Source of the DNA: an uncultured Thiohalocapsa sp.
GTDB lineage: Bacteria > Pseudomonadota > Gammaproteobacteria > Chromatiales > Chromatiaceae
Length of the DNA stretch: 64,000 nucleotides
Reading direction: 5' to 3'
Assembly (NCBI RefSeq): GCF_913063425.1
Contig: NZ_CAJXYK010000012.1
Location: 1-64,000, forward strand
A model generated the notes under the pieces. It searched no databases. It was not told the DNA's origin and saw only the letters and a program-made list of their open reading frames with translations. The position numbers and the translations under genes are program-made. Positions 17,852 through 26,347 of the stretch are shown one piece after another. Within the stretch, counting starts at the first letter, position 1; the number at the start of each line of letters is the position of its first letter.

Positions 17852-18880
17852 ATGCAGCGGGACAGCGCGATGCCGCAGACAGCACCTTCCCAAAACCCCT
17901 TCGCCCACGGCCGCAGCCAGGCCCTGCGCCTCGGCCTGGGCATGGCAGCCCTCGGCCGCCCCGGCTACATCAACCTGGGCCACGGCGAGGACTACCAGGA
18001 CGGCCGCAGCGTCGAGGCCATGCAGGCGCGCGCCTGGCAGGTGCTGGACGCCGCCTGGGATGCCGGCGTGCGTTATTTCGACGCCGCGCGCTCCTATGGC
18101 CGCGGCGAGGCCTTTCTGGGCGCCTGGCTCGCCGCACGGCAGGTCCCGGCGGATGCCGTCACCGTCGCCTCCAAGTGGGGCTACACCTACACCGCGGACT
18201 GGCAGGTAGACGCCGACAGGCACGAGGTGAAGGACCACCGCCTGCCGGTGCTGGAGCGCCAGTGGGCCGAGACCCGCGAGCACCTGGGCCACTGGCTCGA
18301 CCTGTACCAGATCCACTCCGCCACGTTCGACAGCGGCGTGCTGGACGACGCCCAGGTCCACGGCGCACTGGCGCGGCTCAAGTCCGACGGCCTGCGCATC
18401 GGGCTCACGCTGAGCGGCCCGACCCAGGCAGACGTGCTGCGGCGGGCCATGGACATCCGCGTGGACGGCGTCCGGCTGTTCGATGCGGTGCAGGCGACCT
18501 GGAATCTGTTGGAGCCCTCCGCCGGGCCGGCGCTGGCCCAGGCGCACGCCGAAGGGCTCGGGGTCATCGTCAAGGAGGCGCTCGCCAACGGCCGGCTCAC
18601 CGACCGCAACACCGCACCCGGCTTCGCCGAGCGCCGGCAGCGGCTCAGCGCGCTCGCGGCGCGCCTCGGTGTCGGGCTCGATGCCGTGGCCCTCGCCGCA
18701 GCACTCGCCCAGCCCTGGGCCGACGTGGTGCTGAGCGGCGCGGCCACCACCGCCCAGCTGCAAGCCAACCTGACGGCGAGTAAGGTCAACTGGGACGCCG
18801 ACGCCGAGGCCGCGGTCGAGGCGCTCCAGGAAGCCCCGGACACCTACTGGCGCACCCGCGCGGCGCTGGCCTGGAACTGA
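17852..18880 (+). CDS. aldo/keto reductase
   Basis: A 342-residue NADPH-dependent reductase of the AKR superfamily. LRLGLGMAALGRPGYINLGH is the first barrel strand; the catalytic set is Asp and Tyr in YFDAARSYGRGEAFLG, Lys in VASKWGYTY and His in YQIHSATFDS. DGLRIGLTLSGPTQADVLRR and the C-terminal VVLSGAATTAQLQANL complete the barrel and cofactor site. Two in-frame ATGs (17852, 17870) are possible starts. It diverges from the MFS gene at 17505. The physiological substrate is unknown. Confidence 0.88.
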   Translation: MQRDSAMPQTAPSQNPFAHGRSQALRLGLGMAALGRPGYINLGHGEDYQDGRSVEAMQARAWQVLDAAWDAGVRYFDAARSYGRGEAFLGAWLAARQVPADAVTVASKWGYTYTADWQVDADRHEVKDHRLPVLERQWAETREHLGHWLDLYQIHSATFDSGVLDDAQVHGALARLKSDGLRIGLTLSGPTQADVLRRAMDIRVDGVRLFDAVQATWNLLEPSAGPALAQAHAEGLGVIVKEALANGRLTDRNTAPGFAERRQRLSALAARLGVGLDAVALAAALAQPWADVVLSGAATTAQLQANLTASKVNWDADAEAAVEALQEAPDTYWRTRAALAWN

Positions 18881-18884
18881 CTGG

Positions 18885-19055
18885 AACCGCCGACGTCCCG
18901 TCGGCCCACCCGGGGCCGCCGACTTCCAGTCGGCGCCGCGCGACACCTCTGCACCAGGCACCGCCAACAGGCACCGCCAACAGGCACCACCCATTCGCCG
19001 CAACAGGCCGCCTCACGGCGGCCAAGCCGACTGAAAGTCGGCGTCCCCAGACCCG
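18885..19055. repeat. CCGACTTCCAGTCGG palindromes and a 13-bp tandem repeat
   Basis: Short palindromes GCCGACGTCCCGTCGGC, GCCGACTTCCAGTCGGC and GCCGACTGAAAGTCGGC flank a three-copy tandem of AGGCACCGCCAAC (from 18956). The palindrome family recurs at 31985-32115 and 60225-60275. Confidence 0.8.
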
Positions 19056-19181
19056 CGCCACCGCCGCACTGATCCAGCTGCGTGACGACGCCGTCGAGCC
19101 AAGCTGAATCACCGCAGAGCAGAGCTAACATCACCCCCCCTCAGTTGCACTCACCCCCGCCGCCCCACATGTAGCTCGCCC

Positions 19182-20798
19182 ATGTGGACGCGCACATACC
19201 AATGGCTTGATCGCACGGTGCTGGAGCTCGGCCGGGAGCTGCGGCTGTCATATCTGCCCCCATTGATGGTGTACGTGGCCGCCGGCATCCAGGGGCTCAC
19301 GGCGATTGTCGGCACCTTCTTCGTCAAGGACTACCTGGGGCTGTCGGCGGAGTTCCTGGCGGCGCTCGGCTTCTGGGCCATGATCCCCTGGTCGCTGAAG
19401 ATGCCGCTCGGGCACCTGGTGGACCTGGTCTGGCGCTGGAAGGCGCTGCTGGTGTACTTCGGTGCGCTGCTGATCACAGCGAGCCTGCTGATCATGCTGG
19501 GCCTGCTCGCCCGGCCGGAGAGCATGGGTGCCGTCATGCCGGTGGAGACCTGGTACGTGCTGAGCGTGCTGCTGGCGCCACTCGGCTATGTGGTGCAGGA
19601 CGTGGTGGCGGACGCCATGACCGTGGAAGCCGTCCCGACGCTGGACGAGCACGGCCGGCCCATCGACCCCGAGCAGCGCCGGCTCATGCACACCACCATG
19701 CAGACCCTGGGCCGGGTCGCCATCATCGGCGGCTCGGTGCTCGTGGCACTCCTGAACGTCTGGCTGTTCCGCGGCGTCGATGCCATGGACGAGGCCACCA
19801 AGGTCGCCACCTACATCCACATCTACGAGCTGGCGCTGGCGATCCCCATCGCGTCCGTGTCCGGCGTAATGCTCGGCGGCATCCTCAAGCACCGCGAGGT
19901 GCGCCGCCTGCGCGCGCTCGGTGAGGCCGCGGCAGCGGAGCGCCTGATCCACGGCGGCGAGCAGCGCACCAGGCCGAACCCCTGGATCCTCGGCGGCAGC
20001 CTGGCCTTCGTGCTGTTCACCCTCGCCGTGGGCCTCGGCGACCTGCCCTACAACAAAGAGATCGTCTTCGTCGGCTCCATGGCCATCGTCGGCTTCCTGA
20101 TCTCGCGGCTGCTCAAGGAGCTGACGCCGGAGGCCGCGCGCGTCCTGCTCGGCACCGCCGTCGTCGTCTTCGCCTTTCGGGCGCTGCCCAACCCCGGCGC
20201 CGGTCAAACCTGGTGGATGATCGACGACCTGGGCTTCGACCAGCAGTTCGTCTCCGTGCTGCAGCTGGTGGGCAGCGGCATGGCACTGGCGGCCATGTTC
20301 ATCTTCCGCCGCTTCCTGGCGGACCATTCCATCGTCTACATCGTCGGTTTTCTCACTGTCCTGACTGCGCTCCTGTCCCTGCCCAATCTGGCCATGTACT
20401 ACGGCCTGCACGAGTGGACCGCCGCGCACACCGGCGGCATCGTGGACGCCCGCTTCATCGCCCTGGTGGACACGGCGGTGGAGTCGCCGCTGGGGCTGGT
20501 GGCCATGATCCCGATGCTCGCATGGATCGCCAACTCCGCCCCCGCGCACCTCAAGGCGACCTTCTTCGCCGTGATGTCGTCCTTCGTCAACCTGGCCCTG
20601 TCCGCGAGCCAGCTCGGCACCAAGTACCTGAACCAGATCTTCACCGTCACCCGCGAAGTCCGCGAGGACGGCGTCGTGACAGTGCCGGCGGACTACTCGG
20701 AGCTCGGTGCGCTGCTGTGGACGGTGATGGCGCTGACGCTGCTGCTGCCCTTCGCGGCCATCGCCTTCGTCAAGCTGACCCGGCTGCGCAGCGCTTGA
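19182..20798 (+). CDS. MFS transporter, BT1/folate-biopterin-like
   Basis: A 538-residue membrane protein with about 12 helices. SYLPPLMVYVAAGIQGLTAI then FFVKDYLGLSAEFLAALGFW and MIPWSLKMPLGHLVDLVWRW resemble the folate-biopterin transporter (BT1) branch of the MFS, where P-W-x-x-K-x-x-x-G is characteristic. A conserved loop LGYVVQDVVADAMTVEAVP follows helix 4. It is longer than standard MFS pumps. The substrate is unknown. No operon partner is seen; the gene stands between palindrome-rich spacers. Confidence 0.75.
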   Translation: MWTRTYQWLDRTVLELGRELRLSYLPPLMVYVAAGIQGLTAIVGTFFVKDYLGLSAEFLAALGFWAMIPWSLKMPLGHLVDLVWRWKALLVYFGALLITASLLIMLGLLARPESMGAVMPVETWYVLSVLLAPLGYVVQDVVADAMTVEAVPTLDEHGRPIDPEQRRLMHTTMQTLGRVAIIGGSVLVALLNVWLFRGVDAMDEATKVATYIHIYELALAIPIASVSGVMLGGILKHREVRRLRALGEAAAAERLIHGGEQRTRPNPWILGGSLAFVLFTLAVGLGDLPYNKEIVFVGSMAIVGFLISRLLKELTPEAARVLLGTAVVVFAFRALPNPGAGQTWWMIDDLGFDQQFVSVLQLVGSGMALAAMFIFRRFLADHSIVYIVGFLTVLTALLSLPNLAMYYGLHEWTAAHTGGIVDARFIALVDTAVESPLGLVAMIPMLAWIANSAPAHLKATFFAVMSSFVNLALSASQLGTKYLNQIFTVTREVREDGVVTVPADYSELGALLWTVMALTLLLPFAAIAFVKLTRLRSA

Positions 20799-21017
20799 GG
20801 TGCCCCAGGGCGCCCTGGCCCCGCCGGCACCCCGGGTCGGGACCACTCCTTTGAAGGCCCCTCAACCCATGCCGGCCCCTCTCACCGCAAGCGCTGCCCG
20901 CCCCGCCCTCGGACCCAGCGCTCAACACCGGCGCAGCGAGCGACGACCGAGCTTGACAGCGCGACAGCCTTTCCTCAACATGCTTTCATGTTCAGCGCAT
21001 GCCGTCGGGCGAATGCA

Positions 21018-21275
21018 ATGGCCGCAAACATCCAAATCCGCAACGTCCCCGATGAGCTGCACCGGACGCTGAAGGCGCGGGCCGCCATGGCAGGCATGTC
21101 CCTGTCCGATTACCTCATGGATTACATGCGCCGTCTGGCGAGCCGACCGACACCCGAGGAAATGCGGGAGCGCCTGACCGGGCGCGAGCCGGTGCGTGTG
21201 ACCGAGCCCGCGGCAGACGTGCTGCGACGCGAGCGTGACGGGGCTGGGCCAGCGGGTGAACGGCACCGGCCATGA
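21018..21275 (+). CDS. FitA-like ribbon-helix-helix antitoxin
   Basis: An 85-residue protein: MAANIQIRNVPDELHRTLKA then RAAMAGMSLSDYLMDYMRRL, the FitA/VapB-type RHH DNA-binding domain, then a toxin-binding tail with RPTPEEMRERL. Its end overlaps the PIN toxin start by 4 bases (ATGA). The start at 21018 places the RHH strand at residue 4, as in the family. It is an intact pair, unlike those in the first 10 kb. Confidence 0.88.
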   Translation: MAANIQIRNVPDELHRTLKARAAMAGMSLSDYLMDYMRRLASRPTPEEMRERLTGREPVRVTEPAADVLRRERDGAGPAGERHRP

Positions 21276-21664
21276 TCGTCGTCGACGCCTCCGTGCTGGT
21301 GGACCTGCTGCTTCAGACCGAGGACGCACAAACCCTGACAGACAGGCTTCTGGACCCTGCGCGCGTACTCAACGCACCGCAGCTGGTGGACATCGAGGTC
21401 GCCCAGGCGCTGCGCCGTTATGTGAGCACTGGCGAGCTGTCAGCCGCGCGTGGCCGTGCCGCACTGGACGACCTCGCCGACCTGCCCCTTGAGCGCTACC
21501 CACACACCCTGCTGCTGCCCCGCCTCTGGGACTACCGCGACAACCTGAGCGCCTACGACGCCACCTACCTGGTGCTCGCCGAGGCCCTGGACTGCCCGGT
21601 CTGGACGCGGGATGCGCGCTTTGCGAAAGCACCGCCGGCAAAGGATCGGGTCCACTTGATCTGA
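21272..21664 (+). CDS. VapC/FitB-like PIN toxin
   Basis: A 130-residue PIN protein: MIVVDASVLVDLLLQTEDAQ (first Asp), LVDIEVAQALRRYVSTGELS (Glu), LSAYDATYLVLAEALDCPVW (Asp) and TRDARFAKA (Asp). All four acidic ligands of the RNase site are present. Coupled by overlap to the antitoxin gene. Confidence 0.9.
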   Translation: MIVVDASVLVDLLLQTEDAQTLTDRLLDPARVLNAPQLVDIEVAQALRRYVSTGELSAARGRAALDDLADLPLERYPHTLLLPRLWDYRDNLSAYDATYLVLAEALDCPVWTRDARFAKAPPAKDRVHLI

Positions 21665-22028
21665 AACGGAGCGCGGACCGCTCGCGTTGTCCGTGCTCAG
21701 TTTCGGTACTGCCCGCGACCGACGCCCGACAGGATGGTCCTGGGCGGCGGCGCGCGTTGTCGGCACCCGATCCTCAGCTGTAACAGCACCGGACGCCTTG
21801 CCATCGCCCGCATGCTGTGTGCCGGCTCAGATCGGCAGATGCCCCCGCTTGACGCAGAGCCGGCAGCCGTCGGCGGTTTCCGGGGTGCTGTTTCCGGGGT
21901 GACGATTGGGGCATTCGAGGGCTCGATCATGCGCCCGGCTGCCGGCACGACTGACACGGCTTGCGCTGCGTTGAGCACGCCGGCACGGGACCCCACTGCC
22001 GCTCATCACCTTCTGGAGACCATCACCC
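21665..22028. other. intergenic spacer
   Basis: About 360 bases with no supported gene, repeat or strong regulatory signal. Confidence 0.4.
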
Positions 22029-23363
22029 ATGCGTTTCGCCCCCCGACTGCTGCTCATGTTCTTGCTGCCCCTGTCGCCGCTCGCGGCCACGGCGCGCGCC
22101 GATGCGCCGGCGCCGCCGACGGGCGAGGCATTGCTGGACCAGGCCAAAGCGGCGGTGCAGGACATCACCACAGACGCGCTGGCGGCATTGATCGAGCGGG
22201 ACCCGAGCGCCGCGGTGGTGGACATCCGCACCGGCCGGGAGGCCTGGCGGGCGGGCGGCAGCATCGATGCGCCCCGGCACCTGGACATCCCCCGCGGCTG
22301 GCTGGAGCTGCAGATCGAAACGGCGGTGCCGGACCGGGACACGCCGGTGGTCGTCTACTGCGGCACCAACCTGCGCAGCCCCCTGGCGGCGCAGACCCTG
22401 GCCCGCATGGGCTACACCCAGGTCTACAACTATGCCGACGGCTTCTCCGCCTGGCGCGACGCCGGGCTGCCGGTAACCTCCCAGGACCCGGCGCCGCAAT
22501 CCATGCTCTACCGGCTGCCGCAGCAGGTGGCGGACGGCGTCTGGTCCGCCATCGGCGCCACGGCGCCGCCCACCTACGAGAACTCCGGCCACAACAACAA
22601 CCTCTCCTTCATCGTCACCGACGCGGGCGTGGTGGTGATCAACGCCGGCGACAATTACCTGCTGGCCCGCGCACTGCATGCGCAGATCAAGCAGGTGACG
22701 GACCAGCCGGTGAAATACGTGGTGCTGGAGAACGGCCAGGGCCACGCCATGCTCGGGTCCAATTACTGGAAGGCGCAGGGCGCCACCATCATCGCGCACG
22801 CCGACGCCGCCGCGAAGATCGAGGCCCAGGGTGCAGAGATCCTGGACCGGATGCGGCAGGGGCGCCGGGACAAGGGCAGCTTCACGGAGGTGGTCATGCC
22901 CGACGAGACCTTCGAAGACGAGAAGGTCCTGACGCTGGGCGGGCAGCGCATCGAGATCCTGAACTTGGGGCCTGCCCACAGCCCCGGCGACATCTCCGTC
23001 TGGCTGCCGCAGCAGAAGCTCGTCGTCGCCGGCGACATCGCCTTTCATCAACGGCTGCTGCCGGTGTTCGAGGACACGGACACCGCCGGCTGGATCGACA
23101 GCTGGGATGCCTTCGAGGCCCTGGGGGCGGAGATCGTCATCCCCGGCCACGGCGAGCCCACGAACATGACCGAGGTAACCAAATACACCAAGGACTATCT
23201 TGTCTACATGCGCGAGCAGATCGGTGCCCTCATCGACGCGGGCGGCGGCCTGACCGACGCCTATGAAGTGGACCAGTCCGCTTACCGCCAGCTGGATACC
23301 TTCGAGGAGCTGGCACGGCGCAACGCCGGGCGGATCTTTCGGGAGATGGAGTTTGCGTTTTGA
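22029..23363 (+). CDS. secreted rhodanese-metallo-beta-lactamase-fold fusion
   Basis: A 444-residue protein with a signal peptide (residues 1-24). Residues 45-150 are a rhodanese domain with Cys111 in VVVYCGTNLRSPLAAQ. Residues 160-400 are an MBL fold. The usual HxHxDH motif is replaced by ENGQGHAMLG (residues 234-243). Later metal-site motifs are kept: the His in LGPAHSPGDISVW, the Asp in VVAGDIAF and the His in VIPGHGEPTN. Cellular role may be sulfane-sulfur or persulfide chemistry in the periplasm, by analogy with rhodanese-ETHE1-type fusions. Whether it binds one, two or no metals is uncertain. Confidence 0.8.
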   Translation: MRFAPRLLLMFLLPLSPLAATARADAPAPPTGEALLDQAKAAVQDITTDALAALIERDPSAAVVDIRTGREAWRAGGSIDAPRHLDIPRGWLELQIETAVPDRDTPVVVYCGTNLRSPLAAQTLARMGYTQVYNYADGFSAWRDAGLPVTSQDPAPQSMLYRLPQQVADGVWSAIGATAPPTYENSGHNNNLSFIVTDAGVVVINAGDNYLLARALHAQIKQVTDQPVKYVVLENGQGHAMLGSNYWKAQGATIIAHADAAAKIEAQGAEILDRMRQGRRDKGSFTEVVMPDETFEDEKVLTLGGQRIEILNLGPAHSPGDISVWLPQQKLVVAGDIAFHQRLLPVFEDTDTAGWIDSWDAFEALGAEIVIPGHGEPTNMTEVTKYTKDYLVYMREQIGALIDAGGGLTDAYEVDQSAYRQLDTFEELARRNAGRIFREMEFAF

Positions 23364-23462
23364 GATGCTGCCGGCCGGCCGGGGCGTCACCGCGCTCCAG
23401 GTCTGCGGTGGATGCACTTCCCTTAACCCCAGCCTGGGGTGCCCGGTGCTGACCTCATGCAT

Positions 23463-23612
23463 AGCTCGCGCAAAGACGCGAAGGCGCAGAGGACAAGAGA
23501 GGACGGGAGAAAACGCCAGAATGTAAGCAGCAGAGACGTGCGGAGGACATTCTGTCGGTTGGCTGGGTCCATTGACTTCTTGCCTCTGCGGCTCTGCGCG
23601 AGCCTATTGTCT
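23463..23612. repeat. GCTCGCGCAAAGACGCGAAG ... CTCTGCGGCTCTGCGCGAG repeat
   Basis: The ends are imperfectly complementary around a roughly 150-base unit. This type of dispersed element gives spurious strings such as S-R-K-D-A-K-A-Q-R when translated and is widespread in environmental proteobacteria. No gene within it is supported. Confidence 0.65.
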
Positions 23613-23626
23613 GCGCCGGGCCTGTA

Positions 23627-24925
23627 TCAGTCGGCGGCCTCTGGCCCTGAGGATGGACCGCCCTCCCCCGCCAGCCGCGCCACCAGCAGCGGCTTGCCCT
23701 CCATGGTGCGGTGCACCGGGCAACGGTCGGCGATCTGAAGCAGGCGGGCGCGCTGAGCCCCGGTGAGGTCGCCGGTGAGGTCGATGCGGCGCTCGATGCG
23801 CTCGATGCGGCCCTGCTTGTCGGCGCCGGCGCGGATCTCATCATCACAGTCCGCCTCGCAGTCGTCCACGTGGATGCGCTCATGCTTGAGGCGCACTTCG
23901 ACATCGTCCAGCGGCAGATCCTTGTGGTCTGCATACATGCGGATGGTCATGGAGGTACAGGCGCCGAGCGCCATCAGCAGCAGGTCGTAGGGTGAGGGCC
24001 CGAGGTCCATGCCGCCGACGGACTTGGGCTCGTCTGCAAGCAGCTGGTGATGCTCGGTGTAGAGCCCGCGCAGGAAGCGCCCCTCCCGCTCGGTGACGAC
24101 GACCTCCTTGGGGGCGACCTCGGGCGCCGTGCCCAGCCCGGCCTCTTCGGCATGCGTGCGCAGGCCCAGGTAGCGGCTCGCCCAGGCCACCAGGGTCTCT
24201 GCGACGTACTCCGAGTCCTCGCGGTTGGTGAGGAGATGATCGGCGTCATGCAGGGAGATGAAGCTCTTCGGGTGCCTGGCGGCCTGGTAGATCTTCGCTG
24301 CCTCACCGATGGGCACGATCTCGTCCGCCGGCGAATGGAAGATCAGGAGTGCCCGCTTCAGCCGCTTGATGTGCTCGGCGTCGGCATGGTGCTCCAGATC
24401 GTCCAGGAACTGGCGCTTGATGCGGAAGCGGCGGTGGCCCACCTGGACCTCCGCGGCGCCGGTGGTCTCCATCTCCCCCCGCACGCCGCTGAACAGGTGC
24501 TCGATGTGCTTGGGGCTGGCGGGCGCGGCGATGGTCACCACCACCTCCACGCTCGGCAGCTCGTGCGCCGCCGCGAGCACCGCAGCACCACCCAGGCTGT
24601 GGCCGATGAGCATGACCGGCGCCGCATGCTCCGCCGTCAGCGCCCGGGCAGCGGCGATGAGGTCCTGCACATTGGACGTGAAGCTGGTGTTGGCGAAGTC
24701 GCCGTCGCTGTTGCCGAGCCCGGTGAAGTCGAAGCGCAGCACGGCGATGCCGCGGGCCGCGAGCGCCCGGCTGATGCGCGAGGCGGCGGCGATGTCCTTG
24801 CCGCAGGTAAAGCAATGGGCGAAGAGCGCGTAGCGCAGGGTCGGTACGCCGGGCGGCGGCGTCTCCAGGAGTCCGGAAAGCCTGTGGCCGTCTGGGTTCT
24901 GGAATTCGAGCTTGATGCGCGCCAT
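23627..24925 (-). CDS. alpha/beta-hydrolase-OsmC fusion
   Basis: A 432-residue two-domain protein. Residues 1-265 are an alpha/beta hydrolase with nucleophile Ser110 in [12 protein letters not shown] and the Asp in [12 protein letters not shown] and His in HDADHLL. Residues 285-425 are an OsmC/Ohr-like domain with its two redox Cys in [14 protein letters not shown] and [10 protein letters not shown]. This fusion is a known family; OsmC domains reduce organic hydroperoxides, and the hydrolase may release or process the substrate. The start at ATG 24925 gives [10 protein letters not shown]; the longer frame upstream is Arg-rich and discarded. Confidence 0.92.
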   Translation of the reverse strand: MARIKLEFQNPDGHRLSGLLETPPPGVPTLRYALFAHCFTCGKDIAAASRISRALAARGIAVLRFDFTGLGNSDGDFANTSFTSNVQDLIAAARALTAEHAAPVMLIGHSLGGAAVLAAAHELPSVEVVVTIAAPASPKHIEHLFSGVRGEMETTGAAEVQVGHRRFRIKRQFLDDLEHHADAEHIKRLKRALLIFHSPADEIVPIGEAAKIYQAARHPKSFISLHDADHLLTNREDSEYVAETLVAWASRYLGLRTHAEEAGLGTAPEVAPKEVVVTEREGRFLRGLYTEHHQLLADEPKSVGGMDLGPSPYDLLLMALGACTSMTIRMYADHKDLPLDDVEVRLKHERIHVDDCEADCDDEIRAGADKQGRIERIERRIDLTGDLTGAQRARLLQIADRCPVHRTMEGKPLLVARLAGEGGPSSGPEAAD

Positions 24926-25087
24926 TCGGGGGCTCCGGCTGCGGCGGGTGGGCCCGCCCGGAGTCCGGAGTATGCCGGTGCGGCGGCGCACGCTGCAACG
25001 CAGCAGGGCGGCCTCGCCCGCATTGAAATCAGCGCGGGCTGGGGCACAACCGCCGACGTCGCGGAGCCGCCCCCGGGTGCGCGGACT

Positions 25088-26347
25088 TCAGTCCGCGTCG
25101 CTGGTGGTCTGCTCAGATGCCGGAGATTCAGGCATCGGCGGTGTTGCTCCGGGCTCCACCCCCTGCGGCTCGCCACCCGCGGCCGTCGCCGACGAGCCCA
25201 TGGCTGCTGCGGTAGCCTCGGGCGCAACATCCGCAGTGGGCGGCGCTGTCGTTTGGGCTTCAGACTCAGCCGGTGCCGCGGCATCTTCCATCGGCGGCTG
25301 CGCAGCGCTTGCATCAGCCGCGCTGCTTGCCTCATCCGCGCTGCCATCAACATCGCCGTCCTCGTCGGCCGCCGTCTCCCCCAGCAGCCGCGCGCGGTCG
25401 GTGTCCACCAGGATCTCGGCGTCGAAGGCGCTCAGGCGATAGACATAAGGCTCGCCGTCACGCCGCAGCGCATAGTCCCCGCTGTCGGCGATGGGGGCGA
25501 GCCGGTAGCGGCGCTCGCCGCCCGCGTGCTCGATGGCGATGACCCGCGCCGGATCATCCAGGTCGTAGTCGGCCGCGCTGTCCGGGCCGAGCACGCTGAT
25601 GTAGCCCACGGTGGCGACGGCGTCGGCCAGCTGGTCGGCGGCGGCGCTGTCCACGGTGGCGTCGCTGCCTTCCAGCGACCAGCCCTCCTCGCCGCGCACC
25701 AGCGTCCAGTCGTCGGCGCTGATGCGGCTGATCTCGCCGCGGTCGAACTGGAGCCGGCCGCGGTCGATCCAGTCGTCCGGGCTCGCGCCCAGGTCGAACA
25801 GGGCGAGCCGCAGGTCGTACACGGCCTCCTCGCCGCCGACACGTGCGAACAGCCGCCGGAAGCCCGGCGAGTCGCCGACGAGAAGCGTCGCCGCGCCGCC
25901 GTCGCCCCGCAGCGTCAGCCGCCGCTCGAAGGCGTCGTCCGCCACCCGGAAGCGGCGCCGGGCCTCGGCGCTGGTGGCCACCGGCAGCGGGCGCTCGAGG
26001 CCAGCGAGGTCGTCCAGCAATGTCTCGATCCGGCTGCCGCTGGCCGGGAAGCCGTCCAGCGCCGGCAGCACCCAGTCGTCGCCGCTGCGCGCCAGCCGCA
26101 CGCTGTCGCCGTCTGCCGTGCTGATCTCGATGGCCGTCACGGCGTCCATGTCCAGATCCAGCAGCGGCAGATCCCCCGCCGCCGGCGCCATGCTGCGGCC
26201 GCCGCCCATGAGCAGGGCCATGACAAGCTGCACCACCAGCAGCGCCGCCAGCAGCAGCACCAGGGGGCTCAGAAGCGCCGAGCGCCAGGCCGTATCCAGG
26301 CCAAAGCGGCGCGGGGCTGCCGGTTGACTCATGCTCGCCTCCGTCAT
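25088..26347 (-). CDS. DUF4340 protein of a gliding-type ABC operon
   Basis: A 419-residue protein with one N-terminal membrane helix (LSPLVLLLAALLVVQLVMAL) and a long periplasmic part with the DUF4340 repeats (LLVGDSPGFRRLFARVGGEE, AVYDLRLALFDLGASPDDWI, LQFDRGEISRISADDWTLVR). The last 90 residues are Ala/Asp/Glu/Pro-rich low complexity. It overlaps the upstream fused permease gene by 4 bases. In many gammaproteobacteria a DUF4340 gene ends the GldA-GldF-GldG-like operon; the transported substrate is not known. Confidence 0.85.
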   Translation of the reverse strand: MTEASMSQPAAPRRFGLDTAWRSALLSPLVLLLAALLVVQLVMALLMGGGRSMAPAAGDLPLLDLDMDAVTAIEISTADGDSVRLARSGDDWVLPALDGFPASGSRIETLLDDLAGLERPLPVATSAEARRRFRVADDAFERRLTLRGDGGAATLLVGDSPGFRRLFARVGGEEAVYDLRLALFDLGASPDDWIDRGRLQFDRGEISRISADDWTLVRGEEGWSLEGSDATVDSAAADQLADAVATVGYISVLGPDSAADYDLDDPARVIAIEHAGGERRYRLAPIADSGDYALRRDGEPYVYRLSAFDAEILVDTDRARLLGETAADEDGDVDGSADEASSAADASAAQPPMEDAAAPAESEAQTTAPPTADVAPEATAAAMGSSATAAGGEPQGVEPGATPPMPESPASEQTTSDAD

